Below, piece by piece: positions 1-7,614 of a stretch of 64,000 bases of DNA. The number at the start of each line of letters is the position of its first letter. Position 1 is the stretch's first letter. Source of the stretch: Mucilaginibacter pedocola (GTDB lineage: Bacteria; Bacteroidota; Bacteroidia; Sphingobacteriales; Sphingobacteriaceae). Made by a program: the position numbers and the translations under genes. Below the pieces are notes generated by a model, which saw nothing but the letters and a program-made list of their open reading frames with translations, had not been told where the DNA came from and made no database searches. The stretch covers positions 310,001 to 374,000 of the forward strand of contig NZ_MBTF01000012.1 of assembly GCF_002013915.1 (NCBI RefSeq), read 5' to 3'.

Positions 1-257
1 TCAGGTGGTAAATAAAAACCACACTTTTCAATAGCTATCTCAGGCTTTTCTCTTTGTCTGCGGCTATTTTGTTGCTCTATCATTTCCTGCTCAATAGCAG
101 GTTTTACCTTGTTGTACTTAATTGAGGCAAAGCGAAGAAAAATTAAACCCAAAATGGGTGTCGCGTACTCACTTGCCTTCAATCCGCTGTCAACACGTAG
201 TTTATCGGCTGCTTGCCAAAGGCTGTCTTCCAGTTGTTTAAGTTGCTCTGCTGTCAT
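1..257 (-). CDS. hsdM: Type I restriction-modification DNA methylase, HsdM N-terminus (partial)
   Basis: The reverse strand reads from an ATG at 257 to the window edge without a stop (85 codons). The residues include DSLWQAADKLR and a following ASEYATPILGLIFLRFASIKY stretch (quoted in two parts: ASEYATPILG, LIFLRFASIKY). This is the hallmark of the helical HsdM N-terminal domain of type I systems, which comes before the SAM-dependent N6-adenine methylase domain. HsdM works with HsdS to methylate host DNA and with HsdR to restrict foreign DNA. The catalytic domain, HsdS and HsdR would lie beyond the left edge and are not visible. The gene points away from mnmE, next to a duplicated mnmE 3' end, which fits cargo of an integrated island. 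Confidence 0.85.
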   Translation of the reverse strand, partial: MTAEQLKQLEDSLWQAADKLRVDSGLKASEYATPILGLIFLRFASIKYNKVKPAIEQEMIEQQNSRRQREKPEIAIEKCGFYLPP

Positions 258-723
258 AAATATTTAAGATACCAAGTTACTGGAAAGCTGGATATATTTC
301 GCCTTAAAAAAACGGGTTACCTAATTATTTAAGATCAGAGGCGCTCTACAAAAGGACATAGATAACGCAATGAACTCGCTATTAAATACTTACCAACTCT
401 CCAATACAAAACTTAGTAAAAATATTCTCCAACGAATCATCGATGGTCGCTGCGCCGGTGATTTCGCCAAAATTGTGCAGACCCGCCGCGCACCGCTACA
501 CACTTCCGCCAGTCCCCCAACACAATTAATATACCGCTCTTTTATTTACTGAAAATATTAGCAAATAAAATATGTCATAAAATACTATATATCAACAACT
601 TAAATAAAAAAGTAGTTAAATTTCAATGGTTAACACAAAAACACTCCCTTTAACCAGCAAGTAGTTAATTATCAATTATTTACTTATTTAAAAGAATAAA
701 AATGTGTTAAGTTATGTTAACTC
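258..723. other. AT-rich gap between hsdM and mnmE
   Basis: Apart from the mnmE 3' fragment at 382-483, I see no gene here. 258-381 is the upstream region of hsdM. 540-723 is strongly AT-rich with short A/T runs and no recognisable coding frame, tRNA or strong terminator. Confidence 0.5.
382..483 (-). pseudogene. Diverged second copy of the mnmE 3' end (att-like remnant)
   Basis: The reverse strand encodes LHNFGEITGAATIDDSLENI followed by FTKFCIGELVSI and a stop, closely matching the MnmE C-terminus at 724 onward (LHYLGEITGAVTTDDLLENI, then FSKFCIGK). Similarity begins abruptly near 483; upstream the same frame meets a stop (TAG at 496-498), so this is a fragment of about 33 codons. The two copies share 12 identical bases (404-415 and 734-745) around the FCIG codons. 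The 3' end of mnmE/trmE is a known integration site for genomic islands such as SGI1, so I read this as a leftover attachment half-site. The 60-codon open frame on the opposite strand at 370-552 is antisense to it and not treated as a gene. Confidence 0.7.
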
Positions 724-2139
724 TTACTTCCCGATACAAAACTTACTAAATATATTCTCCAGCAGATCATCCGTTGTAACCGCGCCGGTAATTTCGCCTA
801 AGTAATGCAACGCCTGTTTAATATCCATTGAAAGGAAATCCGAAGTCACGCCATCAATGCCATCCAGTACACGCACCAGTGACTCTTCGGTTTTTTGGAG
901 GGCTTCGAGGTGGCGGATGTTGGTTACCAGGGTTTCATGGCCGCTGAGGTTTTCTTTTATGGCGGCAGCGTATATCTGCTGCTTCAACTCGTCGATGTGT
1001 TGTTTTTCTTTGGCGGAAATGCCGATGAAGTCCGAAAGTCCGGAAGTCCGGAAGTCGGAAAGAAGCTCATTGATGCCGGATTCGTCTTGCGGACTTCCAG
1101 ACTTTCCGTCTTTCCGACTCAGCAGATCAATTTTATTGGCTACTACCAGCATGGCAACGCCGGGCGTTTGCAGGCTTTGCAGATCGGCAGCGAGTTCTTC
1201 AGGGGTTATTTGGGCAGCGTCGAAGACGTAGAGCAGCAGGGCGCTTTGGCTAATCTTCTCCATGGTGCGTTGCACGCCTATCTGTTCAATGGTGTCGGTG
1301 GCCTCGCGGATGCCGGCGGTGTCTACCAGGCGGAAGTTGATGCCTTTAATGTTGAGTACCTCTTCAATGGTATCGCGCGTGGTGCCTGGGATGTGGCTTA
1401 CAATAGCCCGTTCTTCGTTCAGCAGGGCATTCAGCAGGGTAGATTTACCGGCGTTGGGGCGACCGGCGATAACGGTGTTCACACCGTTCTTGATCGCGTT
1501 ACCCAATTCGAACGATTGTATCAAACTGCCAATCACTTTGGTTATCTCTTGTATCAGTTTTTTAAGCTGATCGCGGTTGGCAAACTCTACGTCTTCTTCG
1601 GCAAAATCAAGTTCGAGTTCTATCAGCGAGGCAAATTGCACCAGTTGCTCGCGCAGGTGGCTTAGCTGGTTACTGAAACCGCCGCGCAGTTGCTGCAGGG
1701 CTATTTGCTGCGATGCTTTAGAGTTAGAGGCTATCAGGTCGGCAACAGCCTCGGCTTGCGACAGGTCGAGCTGGCCGTTCAGGAATGCGCGGAGCGTGAA
1801 CTCCCCTGCTTTGGCCGCGCGTGCACCGTTTTTAATAAAGAGCTTAATAATGGCTTCAATGATATAATTACTGCCATGGCAGGATATTTCCACCACGTTT
1901 TCGCGCGTGTATGAGCGCGGTGCCACAAATAGCGATGCCACCACTTCATCCAGTTCCATATCGCCATCCATAACGCGGCCAAAATGCAGCGTGTGCGAGG
2001 GCTGTTTGGTAAGGTCTTTCCCCTTCCAAACTTTTTGGGCAATGGTTATGGCGTCGGGGCCCGAAAGGCGGATAACGCCAATGGCCCCAATTCCGCTGGG
2101 GGTGGCAAGGGCTACGATGGTATCTTCGGTGGTGTTCAT
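724..2139 (-). CDS. mnmE: tRNA uridine-5-carboxymethylaminomethyl modification GTPase MnmE
   Basis: MnmE, with MnmG, installs the carboxymethylaminomethyl group on U34 of certain tRNAs in the cytoplasm. The 471-residue product has the N-terminal tetrahydrofolate-binding domain (about 1-120), a helical domain interrupted by a G domain, and the C-terminal FCIGK motif whose cysteine is conserved. G-domain motifs are visible: GRPNAGKS (226-233), TTRDT (253-257), DTAG (273-276) and NKID (335-338). Between NKID and the SAK-like motif (375-377) lies an unusual hydrophilic stretch (about 341-369) encoded by a low-complexity inverted repeat, which makes the protein slightly long for the family. The 3' end is duplicated at 382-483. 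Start is the ATG at 2139. Confidence 0.97.
   Translation of the reverse strand: MNTTEDTIVALATPSGIGAIGVIRLSGPDAITIAQKVWKGKDLTKQPSHTLHFGRVMDGDMELDEVVASLFVAPRSYTRENVVEISCHGSNYIIEAIIKLFIKNGARAAKAGEFTLRAFLNGQLDLSQAEAVADLIASNSKASQQIALQQLRGGFSNQLSHLREQLVQFASLIELELDFAEEDVEFANRDQLKKLIQEITKVIGSLIQSFELGNAIKNGVNTVIAGRPNAGKSTLLNALLNEERAIVSHIPGTTRDTIEEVLNIKGINFRLVDTAGIREATDTIEQIGVQRTMEKISQSALLLYVFDAAQITPEELAADLQSLQTPGVAMLVVANKIDLLSRKDGKSGSPQDESGINELLSDFRTSGLSDFIGISAKEKQHIDELKQQIYAAAIKENLSGHETLVTNIRHLEALQKTEESLVRVLDGIDGVTSDFLSMDIKQALHYLGEITGAVTTDDLLENIFSKFCIGK
1027..1119. repeat. Low-complexity inverted repeat inside mnmE
   Basis: On the + strand an AGTCCGGA-rich arm (1027-1062) is followed by a CTTTCCGAC/GGACTTCC-rich arm (1090-1119), which together could fold into a hairpin. 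The segment stays in frame and encodes about 30 residues of the MnmE G domain. It resembles the short simple-sequence inverted arms found between genes elsewhere in this window, here inserted in a coding region. Confidence 0.65.
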
Positions 2140-2140
2140 A

Positions 2141-2273
2141 GTTGGGTCATTGGGTCATTGGGTCATTTCCAATGCGCCGTTGCAAAAGTCGCTATTTCGC
2201 ATTAATGTTCCTAAGTCATAATTGTGCAAGCCTACGCAAAAATAATGACTCAATGACCCAATGACTCAATGAC
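2141..2273. repeat. Intergenic inverted simple-sequence arms (GGGTCATT type)
   Basis: Three tandem GGGTCATT units (2141-2167) face a complementary AATGACYCA-type arm (2244-2273) about 76 nt away, between the divergent mnmE and nucleoid-protein genes. The arms could pair as a long hairpin. The right arm runs almost into the candidate -7 element of the downstream gene (TACCTTCG, 2281-2288). Confidence 0.7.
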
Positions 2274-2296
2274 AAATATTTACCTTCGCCCCTGCT

Positions 2297-3355
2297 ATGG
2301 TAACATTTTTTGAAGCTTCGTTAGATAAAATTTCGGTACATCATGTGGGTAATCAGTCACAAGACGAGTTATACGCCCTTTCGGAGGCGCCGTTGGAGTT
2401 AAAAGACGACGTTATTCCGGGCCTTTTGATGCAGTATTTTTTAAAACCCTTCGAGAAATCTAACGAGGTTTATCACCTGATGCACAGCAGCGACGACCTG
2501 GCACTGAACGAAGTGCACCACTTTGCTACCATGGCTTTTGAGGATGAGAGCAAATTTCACGAAGCATCGGAACAAATAGCCAAACACTTGTATAAAGTAA
2601 GTACCCACCCCAACATCAAAGGCGGCGAATTGTACGTGGCCTACTTTAACCGCGTGCAAATAGAGGGCAACCCACTTGATGCGATAGGCATTTTTAAATC
2701 GGAAAATAAAGAAACCTACCTAAAGGTGTACCCCGATAAAGGCGGTTTTGTGGTAGATTATGAGCAGGAAGCTATCAACATTAATAAGCTGGATAAGGGC
2801 GTTCTCATCTTCAATATCGAAAAAGAGAATGGCTATAAAGTGGTGGTGTTAGACAAAACTACAGGCGGGCAGGATGCAGCCGTTTACTGGAAAGACGAGT
2901 TTTTGCAGCTAAAGGTGCGTAACGATAGCTTCAACCGCACCAATAACACCATGGGTATCTACAAAAACTTCGTTACCCAAAAGCTTGACGATGAGTTTGA
3001 GATGAGCAAAGCCGACAAGATAGACCTTCTCAACCGCTCGATGAAGTATTTTAAAGAGAAAGAGACTTTCGATCTGGATGAGTTTGCGGAGGAGGTGATC
3101 AGCAACCCGGAAGCCATTACATCATTTAAAAACTTCAAGAACCAGTACGAAGAAGAATTTGGCTACCCAATTGGTGATAGTTTCGAAATATCCGACAATG
3201 CCGTTAAAAAGCAGGCTCGTGTTTACAAAAGCGTGTTAAAGCTGGATAAGAACTTCCACATCTATATTCATGGCGACAACAAGCTGATAGAGAAAGGCTT
3301 TGACGACGACAAGTCCATGAACTACTACAAAGTATATTTTAAGGAAGAAGCATAA
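2297..3355 (+). CDS. Nucleoid-associated protein, NdpA/YejK family
   Basis: The 352-residue protein has the overall pattern of the 37-kDa nucleoid-associated family (NdpA/YejK): an N-terminal VTFFEASLDKISVHHVG-type opening, an FNR segment in the middle, a central phrase 'NNTMGIYKNFVTQKL', and a C-terminal region ending in an IYIHGDN-like strand. Family members bind DNA in the nucleoid; their precise role is poorly known. No signal peptide or membrane segment is seen. The gene is monocistronic, divergent from mnmE and convergent with pcm (4-nt gap). A candidate -7 element (TACCTTCG, one mismatch) lies only 9 nt upstream of the ATG, suggesting a very short leader. Confidence 0.85.
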   Translation: MVTFFEASLDKISVHHVGNQSQDELYALSEAPLELKDDVIPGLLMQYFLKPFEKSNEVYHLMHSSDDLALNEVHHFATMAFEDESKFHEASEQIAKHLYKVSTHPNIKGGELYVAYFNRVQIEGNPLDAIGIFKSENKETYLKVYPDKGGFVVDYEQEAININKLDKGVLIFNIEKENGYKVVVLDKTTGGQDAAVYWKDEFLQLKVRNDSFNRTNNTMGIYKNFVTQKLDDEFEMSKADKIDLLNRSMKYFKEKETFDLDEFAEEVISNPEAITSFKNFKNQYEEEFGYPIGDSFEISDNAVKKQARVYKSVLKLDKNFHIYIHGDNKLIEKGFDDDKSMNYYKVYFKEEA

Positions 3356-3359
3356 GCGT

Positions 3360-4016
3360 TTACCAGGCCCTATCCCCCACCAGCGGAACAAACCTGAAGG
3401 TATCTAACACATGGCGCTCGTAGTCGTTCTCGGCGGTTTTTAGTACGGTAACCATCTTTTGCGATTTTTCGTCGCCAACGGGGATAACCAGTATACCACC
3501 TATTTTGAGTTGACGCAGAAGCAGGTCTGGCACGGTGGGCGCGCCGGCGGTAACGATTATCTTATCGTAAGGCGCATCGCTTGCTATGCCAACCGAGCCA
3601 TCGCCCAAAAAGAATTTGGGTTTATAACCCATATGGGGCAGTACTTTTATAGTGCGCTCATATAAGCTTTCCTGCCTTTCTATAGTGAAAACTTTAGCGC
3701 CAACCTCCATCAATACACAGGTTTGATAACCACAGCCCGTGCCTATTTCCAGCACCTTATCGCCTTTTTTGATGTGCAGCAGTTCGGTTTGATATGCAAC
3801 CGTATAGGGCTGCGAAATGGTTTGCCCGGCACCTATCGGAAAGGCAATATCTTTATAGGCCTGGTTCCAAAAAGTTTCGTCGAAAAAGAAGTGCCTGGGA
3901 ACTTTTGCTATCGCAGCAAGTACATTTTCGTCTTCAATACCTTTCTTTTTTAGTACCTCAACAAGACGTTTTCGTGCTCCCTGTTCCTTGTAATTATCTA
4001 TAAACTTATATGCCAT
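3360..4016 (-). CDS. pcm: Protein-L-isoaspartate O-methyltransferase
   Basis: Pcm methylates L-isoaspartyl residues in damaged proteins with S-adenosylmethionine so they can be converted back to aspartate. The 218-residue product is the usual length for bacterial Pcm. It shows VPRHFFFDE near the N-terminus, the GAGQTISQPYTVA substrate-site motif, and the SAM-binding VLEIGTGCGYQTCVL motif (about residue 90-105), followed by IIVTAGAP. It converges on the nucleoid-protein gene. Downstream of it (lower coordinates) there is no room for a separate terminator. Confidence 0.95.
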   Translation of the reverse strand: MAYKFIDNYKEQGARKRLVEVLKKKGIEDENVLAAIAKVPRHFFFDETFWNQAYKDIAFPIGAGQTISQPYTVAYQTELLHIKKGDKVLEIGTGCGYQTCVLMEVGAKVFTIERQESLYERTIKVLPHMGYKPKFFLGDGSVGIASDAPYDKIIVTAGAPTVPDLLLRQLKIGGILVIPVGDEKSQKMVTVLKTAENDYERHVLDTFRFVPLVGDRAW

Positions 4017-4035
4017 AACAAGCAGCTAAGATAAT

Positions 4036-4051
4036 ACGATTTTAACAGGAT
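4036..4051. repeat. Left arm of perfect 16-bp inverted repeat
   Basis: ACGATTTTAACAGGAT here is exactly complementary to 4630-4645. The pair brackets the GxxExxY gene. The neighbouring sequence contains more AACAGGATTT-type units. Confidence 0.85.
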
Positions 4052-4149
4052 TTTTAGGAAGATAGGATGAACAGGATTTGATTTACGCTAAGGTTTTTGA
4101 TTTACAGGAGTATAATTTACTAACAGAAATAGCAAACTCGATAGATTCA

Positions 4150-4563
4150 CTACTTTTTATATGGGTGGTCTGTAGAGCCTGTGAGTTTTTTGTTATATAA
4201 ACGTTTAAAGTCCAAAGAAGTTCCGCCGAAGTTTATAAGCAAGCCATCTGCTATATTGTAGATCTCTAAATAGTTTATAGCCTGATTTTTATGAATGTCT
4301 TCAATTTTTGGTAACGCTTTTAGTTCTAACATTACCAAACCTTCTACAAACAAATCAACCCTACGTGTACCTACATATTCGCTTCTATAGTAAATATGCA
4401 TTTCCTTCTCCATCTCAAACGCCAGGCCGTTATATGCGAGTTCAATAGCCAACGACTTCTGATAAATAGCTTCCTGAAATCCGCACCCTATAACGCTGTG
4501 TACTTGCATTGCACACCCTATTATTTTATGGGTCAACTCATTTATATCTGCAAACTTCTCCAT
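4150..4563 (-). CDS. GxxExxY family protein
   Basis: The product (137 residues from the ATG at 4563; an in-frame TTG two codons earlier is less likely) carries the eponymous motif as GFQEAIY, preceded by the typical ITHKIIGCAMQVH-like helix (here LTHKIIGCAMQVH), and a RRVDLFVEGLVMLELKA segment that looks like a PD-(D/E)xK nuclease core (D, then ELK). It ends with GLLINFGG and FKRLYN, also typical. The function of this family is unknown; a nuclease fold is an inference. The gene is an isolated unit between pcm and priA, flanked by a 16-bp inverted repeat, so it may have been acquired as a cassette. Confidence 0.9.
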   Translation of the reverse strand: MEKFADINELTHKIIGCAMQVHSVIGCGFQEAIYQKSLAIELAYNGLAFEMEKEMHIYYRSEYVGTRRVDLFVEGLVMLELKALPKIEDIHKNQAINYLEIYNIADGLLINFGGTSLDFKRLYNKKLTGSTDHPYKK

Positions 4564-4629
4564 TAGCAAAATCTATCTAATAAATCTTAAAGAATCAAAA
4601 AAGAGTCCTGTTAATCCCTCAATCCTGTC

Positions 4630-4645
4630 ATCCTGTTAAAATCGT
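4630..4645. repeat. Right arm of perfect 16-bp inverted repeat
   Basis: ATCCTGTTAAAATCGT is the reverse complement of 4036-4051. It sits directly beside the priA stop codon (4647-4649), inside a run of ATCCTGT-type units (4604-4640). Confidence 0.85.
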
Positions 4646-4646
4646 G

Positions 4647-7136
4647 TTAATAGGGATCCACATCCGGCTGCACAATGCTTCCTTTGCTTAGTTGGGTAGT
4701 CTGAAACTGTGTGATGGTATCACGTATCAATGCCTTCGCCTTAACTACCGATACCCCATCCTTCTCAAACTTCAGCATAATAGTTTTAATGTAGTAGTTG
4801 CGTATCCTGTTCACTAAGGGTGGTTCGGGGCCTATTACGCGTTCGCCGAAGTGTTTGCGGAGTTCGGCGGCGAGGTACTCGGCTTGGTTGTAGAGTATTT
4901 CGGGGGTCTTGTGCTTAATATCGATGCTGATGATGCGGTAAAATGGCGGGTACTTAAAGCTTTTGCGCTCCTCCATTTCGGTAAGGTACAGGTCGAGGTA
5001 GTCGTTTTCTATCACCTGTTTTATTACGCGATGGTTGGGGTCGTAAGTTTGGATAACTACCTTGCCTTGTTTGCCTCGGCGGCCTGCCCTGCCGCTCACC
5101 TGTGCCAGCATCTGGAAACTACGTTCGTTGGCGCGGTAATCAGGGTATTTTAGCAGGCTGTCGGCATTAATAATACCAATTACGGTTACATCGGCAAAAT
5201 CCAATCCCTTGGCCACCATTTGGGTGCCTACCAGTATATCTATCTTCTTTTCTTCAAGGTCGTTCAGAATGTTTTGGAGCGAATTGCGCGAACGAGTGGT
5301 ATCCAAATCCATACGTGCCAGCCGTACATCGGGCATAAGCACCGATAGCTCGTCTTCCACCTTCTCGGTACCGAAGCCTTTATATTCTAAATGCGTAGCG
5401 CCGCAAGCGGGGCAAACCGTAGGCGTATCCTCTTTATACCCACAATAATGGCAATGCAATTTACCGCTGTGTTTATGGTAGGTAAGGCTTACATCGCAAT
5501 TAATGCATTTGGGCGTGAAGGCGCAAACCTTACACATCAGCACCGGTGCATAGCCGCGGCGGTTCTGGAAGAGTATCACCTGCTCCTTCTGCTCCAGCGC
5601 CACCCGCATATCTTCCATCAGCACACCCGTAAAGTGCGACTGCATGGTCTTTTGCTTCAATTCTTTTGATATGCTTACTACCTCTATCACTGGCAGTTGC
5701 ACGCCGCCGTAGCGTTCGGTCATTTCTACCAAACCGTATTTGTGCAGGCGGGCATTATAATAAGTTTCAAAAGCCGGCGTAGCCGAACCCAGCAGCACTT
5801 TTCCGCCGTGCATATTGGCCAGGTAAATGGCCGCATCGCGTGCGTTGTAGCGCGGGGCAGGGTCGTATTGCTTGTAGGATGTTTCGTGTTCTTCGTCTAC
5901 AATAATTAGCCCAAGGTCGTCGAAGGGTAAAAACACCGATGAGCGCGCACCCAGTACAACTTTGTACTCGTTGCGCAGTACCTTTTGCCAAACTTCTACC
6001 CTTTCATTATCATTAAATTTGGAGTGGTAAACACCAATCGAACTGCCAAAGTAAATGCGCAGGCGTTCTATAATGTGTGTAGTGAGGGCTATCTCGGGCA
6101 ACAGGTAGAGTACCTGCCGGCCGGCGGCCATCATCTCCTCTATCAGCCTGATGTATACCTGCGTTTTGCCGGATGCGGTTACGCCATGCAGCAACACCAC
6201 ATCCTTTTGCTCGAAATGTTGCTGTACTGCGGCCAGTGCCGTTTCCTGCGATTCGCTTAGGGTAAAATTACTCAGCAACTCGTCGCCCTCATCGTAACTT
6301 AACCTGCTTACGGTTTTATGCTCAGCAAAAAAAACTTCCTTTTCTATTAGTGATTTAATGCTGCTATCACCTGCACCACTATCTTCTATCAAGTCAGATT
6401 TGAGCACTGCTTTTTGCTGGCGCGATAATTTCATGTATGACAGCAAGGCATCGGCCTGTTTGGGCGCGCGCTTTTCCAGTATCTCAAAAAGCTCGCGGCG
6501 GTTATCGGAGTTTTGATAAACGGGGTTAAGGGTGATGTAAGTTTTGCGGCGGGGTTTATACCGTTCGCTCACCTCTTCGGATATGGTGACGATGTTTTTC
6601 TCGAACAGCGATTTCAAAATCGGCATCACCGTTTTTTGGCCGAGCAGTTTTACAATATCGCTGATGGTGAGCTCGGGTTGAATGTCCAGCGCCTCCGTTA
6701 TCAGGTATTCCTTATCGTTCAGTTGGGTTTTATCAAACTCGAACTCGCGGTTAAGCATCACTTTGGTTTCGCTGGCCAGCTTAAGGGCCGAGGGCAGGGC
6801 GGCGTTCATCACCTCCCCCTCGTTGCACATGTAATAATCGGCTATCCAATGCCAAAACTTTAGCTGCTTTTGGGTAACAACGGGCGCATCATCCAAAATC
6901 TCGATGATGTATTTGGCCTCGTACTTCTCGGGTGCCTGTTCGCTTATGCTTGCAATAACAGCCGTATACAGTTTGCTTTTGCCAAACTGCACAACGGCGC
7001 GTTTACCCACAGCTACGGTACCATTCATATCAAAAGGCACGCGGTAGGTATAGTTGCGGCTAATGGCCAAAGGCAATATCACCTCAACAAAAAACGTTTT
7101 ACGGTTATGCGGTTGTACTTCGGCAAACTCTAACAT
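4647..7136 (-). CDS. priA: Primosomal protein N' (replication restart helicase PriA)
   Basis: PriA recognises stalled or broken replication forks, unwinds DNA 3' to 5' and starts reassembly of the replisome. The 829-residue protein has an N-terminal DNA-binding domain (1-110), a winged-helix-like region, and the superfamily 2 helicase core with Walker A GVTASGKT (318-325) and DEEH box (414-417), followed by LLGSATPAFET (motif III). A zinc-binding insertion with paired cysteines (CKVC, CINC, CHYC, CPAC) lies around 545-590, followed by the AGRRGKQG-type motif VI. Gene order priA-DUF423 (6-nt gap) suggests cotranscription. Confidence 0.97.
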   Translation of the reverse strand: MLEFAEVQPHNRKTFFVEVILPLAISRNYTYRVPFDMNGTVAVGKRAVVQFGKSKLYTAVIASISEQAPEKYEAKYIIEILDDAPVVTQKQLKFWHWIADYYMCNEGEVMNAALPSALKLASETKVMLNREFEFDKTQLNDKEYLITEALDIQPELTISDIVKLLGQKTVMPILKSLFEKNIVTISEEVSERYKPRRKTYITLNPVYQNSDNRRELFEILEKRAPKQADALLSYMKLSRQQKAVLKSDLIEDSGAGDSSIKSLIEKEVFFAEHKTVSRLSYDEGDELLSNFTLSESQETALAAVQQHFEQKDVVLLHGVTASGKTQVYIRLIEEMMAAGRQVLYLLPEIALTTHIIERLRIYFGSSIGVYHSKFNDNERVEVWQKVLRNEYKVVLGARSSVFLPFDDLGLIIVDEEHETSYKQYDPAPRYNARDAAIYLANMHGGKVLLGSATPAFETYYNARLHKYGLVEMTERYGGVQLPVIEVVSISKELKQKTMQSHFTGVLMEDMRVALEQKEQVILFQNRRGYAPVLMCKVCAFTPKCINCDVSLTYHKHSGKLHCHYCGYKEDTPTVCPACGATHLEYKGFGTEKVEDELSVLMPDVRLARMDLDTTRSRNSLQNILNDLEEKKIDILVGTQMVAKGLDFADVTVIGIINADSLLKYPDYRANERSFQMLAQVSGRAGRRGKQGKVVIQTYDPNHRVIKQVIENDYLDLYLTEMEERKSFKYPPFYRIISIDIKHKTPEILYNQAEYLAAELRKHFGERVIGPEPPLVNRIRNYYIKTIMLKFEKDGVSVVKAKALIRDTITQFQTTQLSKGSIVQPDVDPY

Positions 7137-7142
7137 TACAGG

Positions 7143-7529
7143 TTATTTGTTACGCAGGGCGGCCAGGGCAAGTGTTACCCAGCCAATTATAAACAGCAAA
7201 CCACCAAGGGGCGTTACAGGGCCAATAGCAGCAAGCCCCGGCATTTTAAGCAGATCGCGGCAGGCCAACAGGTAAAGCGAGCCCGAGAAAAACACAATAC
7301 CAATGGTAAACAGGTAATAAGTGGCGGTAACCATTCCGTTTTTAAAACGCGAAAAAGTAGAAAGGAACAGCAAACCAAAAACATGGTAAAACTGGTATTG
7401 TACAGCGGTATGCCATACTTCGAGTTGGCGGGCGTCAAGAACGGCCTTAAGGGCATGCGCGCCAAAAGCGCCGGCAACAACGGCAACAGCGCCCAACAGC
7501 GCGGCCGTTACTATAATTTGTTTGTTCAT
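7143..7529 (-). CDS. DUF423 family small membrane protein
   Basis: The 128-residue protein from the ATG at 7529 (MNKQIIVTAALLGAV) has four predicted membrane helices and the family-typical GAFGAHALK motif near residue 20-30 and a TPLGGLLFIIGW motif at the end. The longer frame starting at 7556 adds nine residues that do not belong to the family, so I chose the internal ATG. DUF423 (YgdD/TMEM256-like) proteins are integral membrane proteins of unknown function. Only 6 nt separate it from priA, so the two probably form one transcript. Confidence 0.88.
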   Translation of the reverse strand: MNKQIIVTAALLGAVAVVAGAFGAHALKAVLDARQLEVWHTAVQYQFYHVFGLLFLSTFSRFKNGMVTATYYLFTIGIVFFSGSLYLLACRDLLKMPGLAAIGPVTPLGGLLFIIGWVTLALAALRNK

Positions 7530-7614
7530 GCAGATATAAAAGGCTAAGTTAACCAAATGAAAGTATTACTTTATTGTGGTACAGTAAAATTCTAAATTGC
7601 GGCCGCAAAGCTTA

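Noticed and set aside
370..552. A 60-codon + strand open frame
   Set aside because: It lies opposite the mnmE 3' fragment, whose reverse strand matches MnmE; the + frame has no recognisable features.
895..1665. A 256-codon + strand open frame
   Set aside because: It is antisense to the MnmE-coding frame, which has all family motifs.
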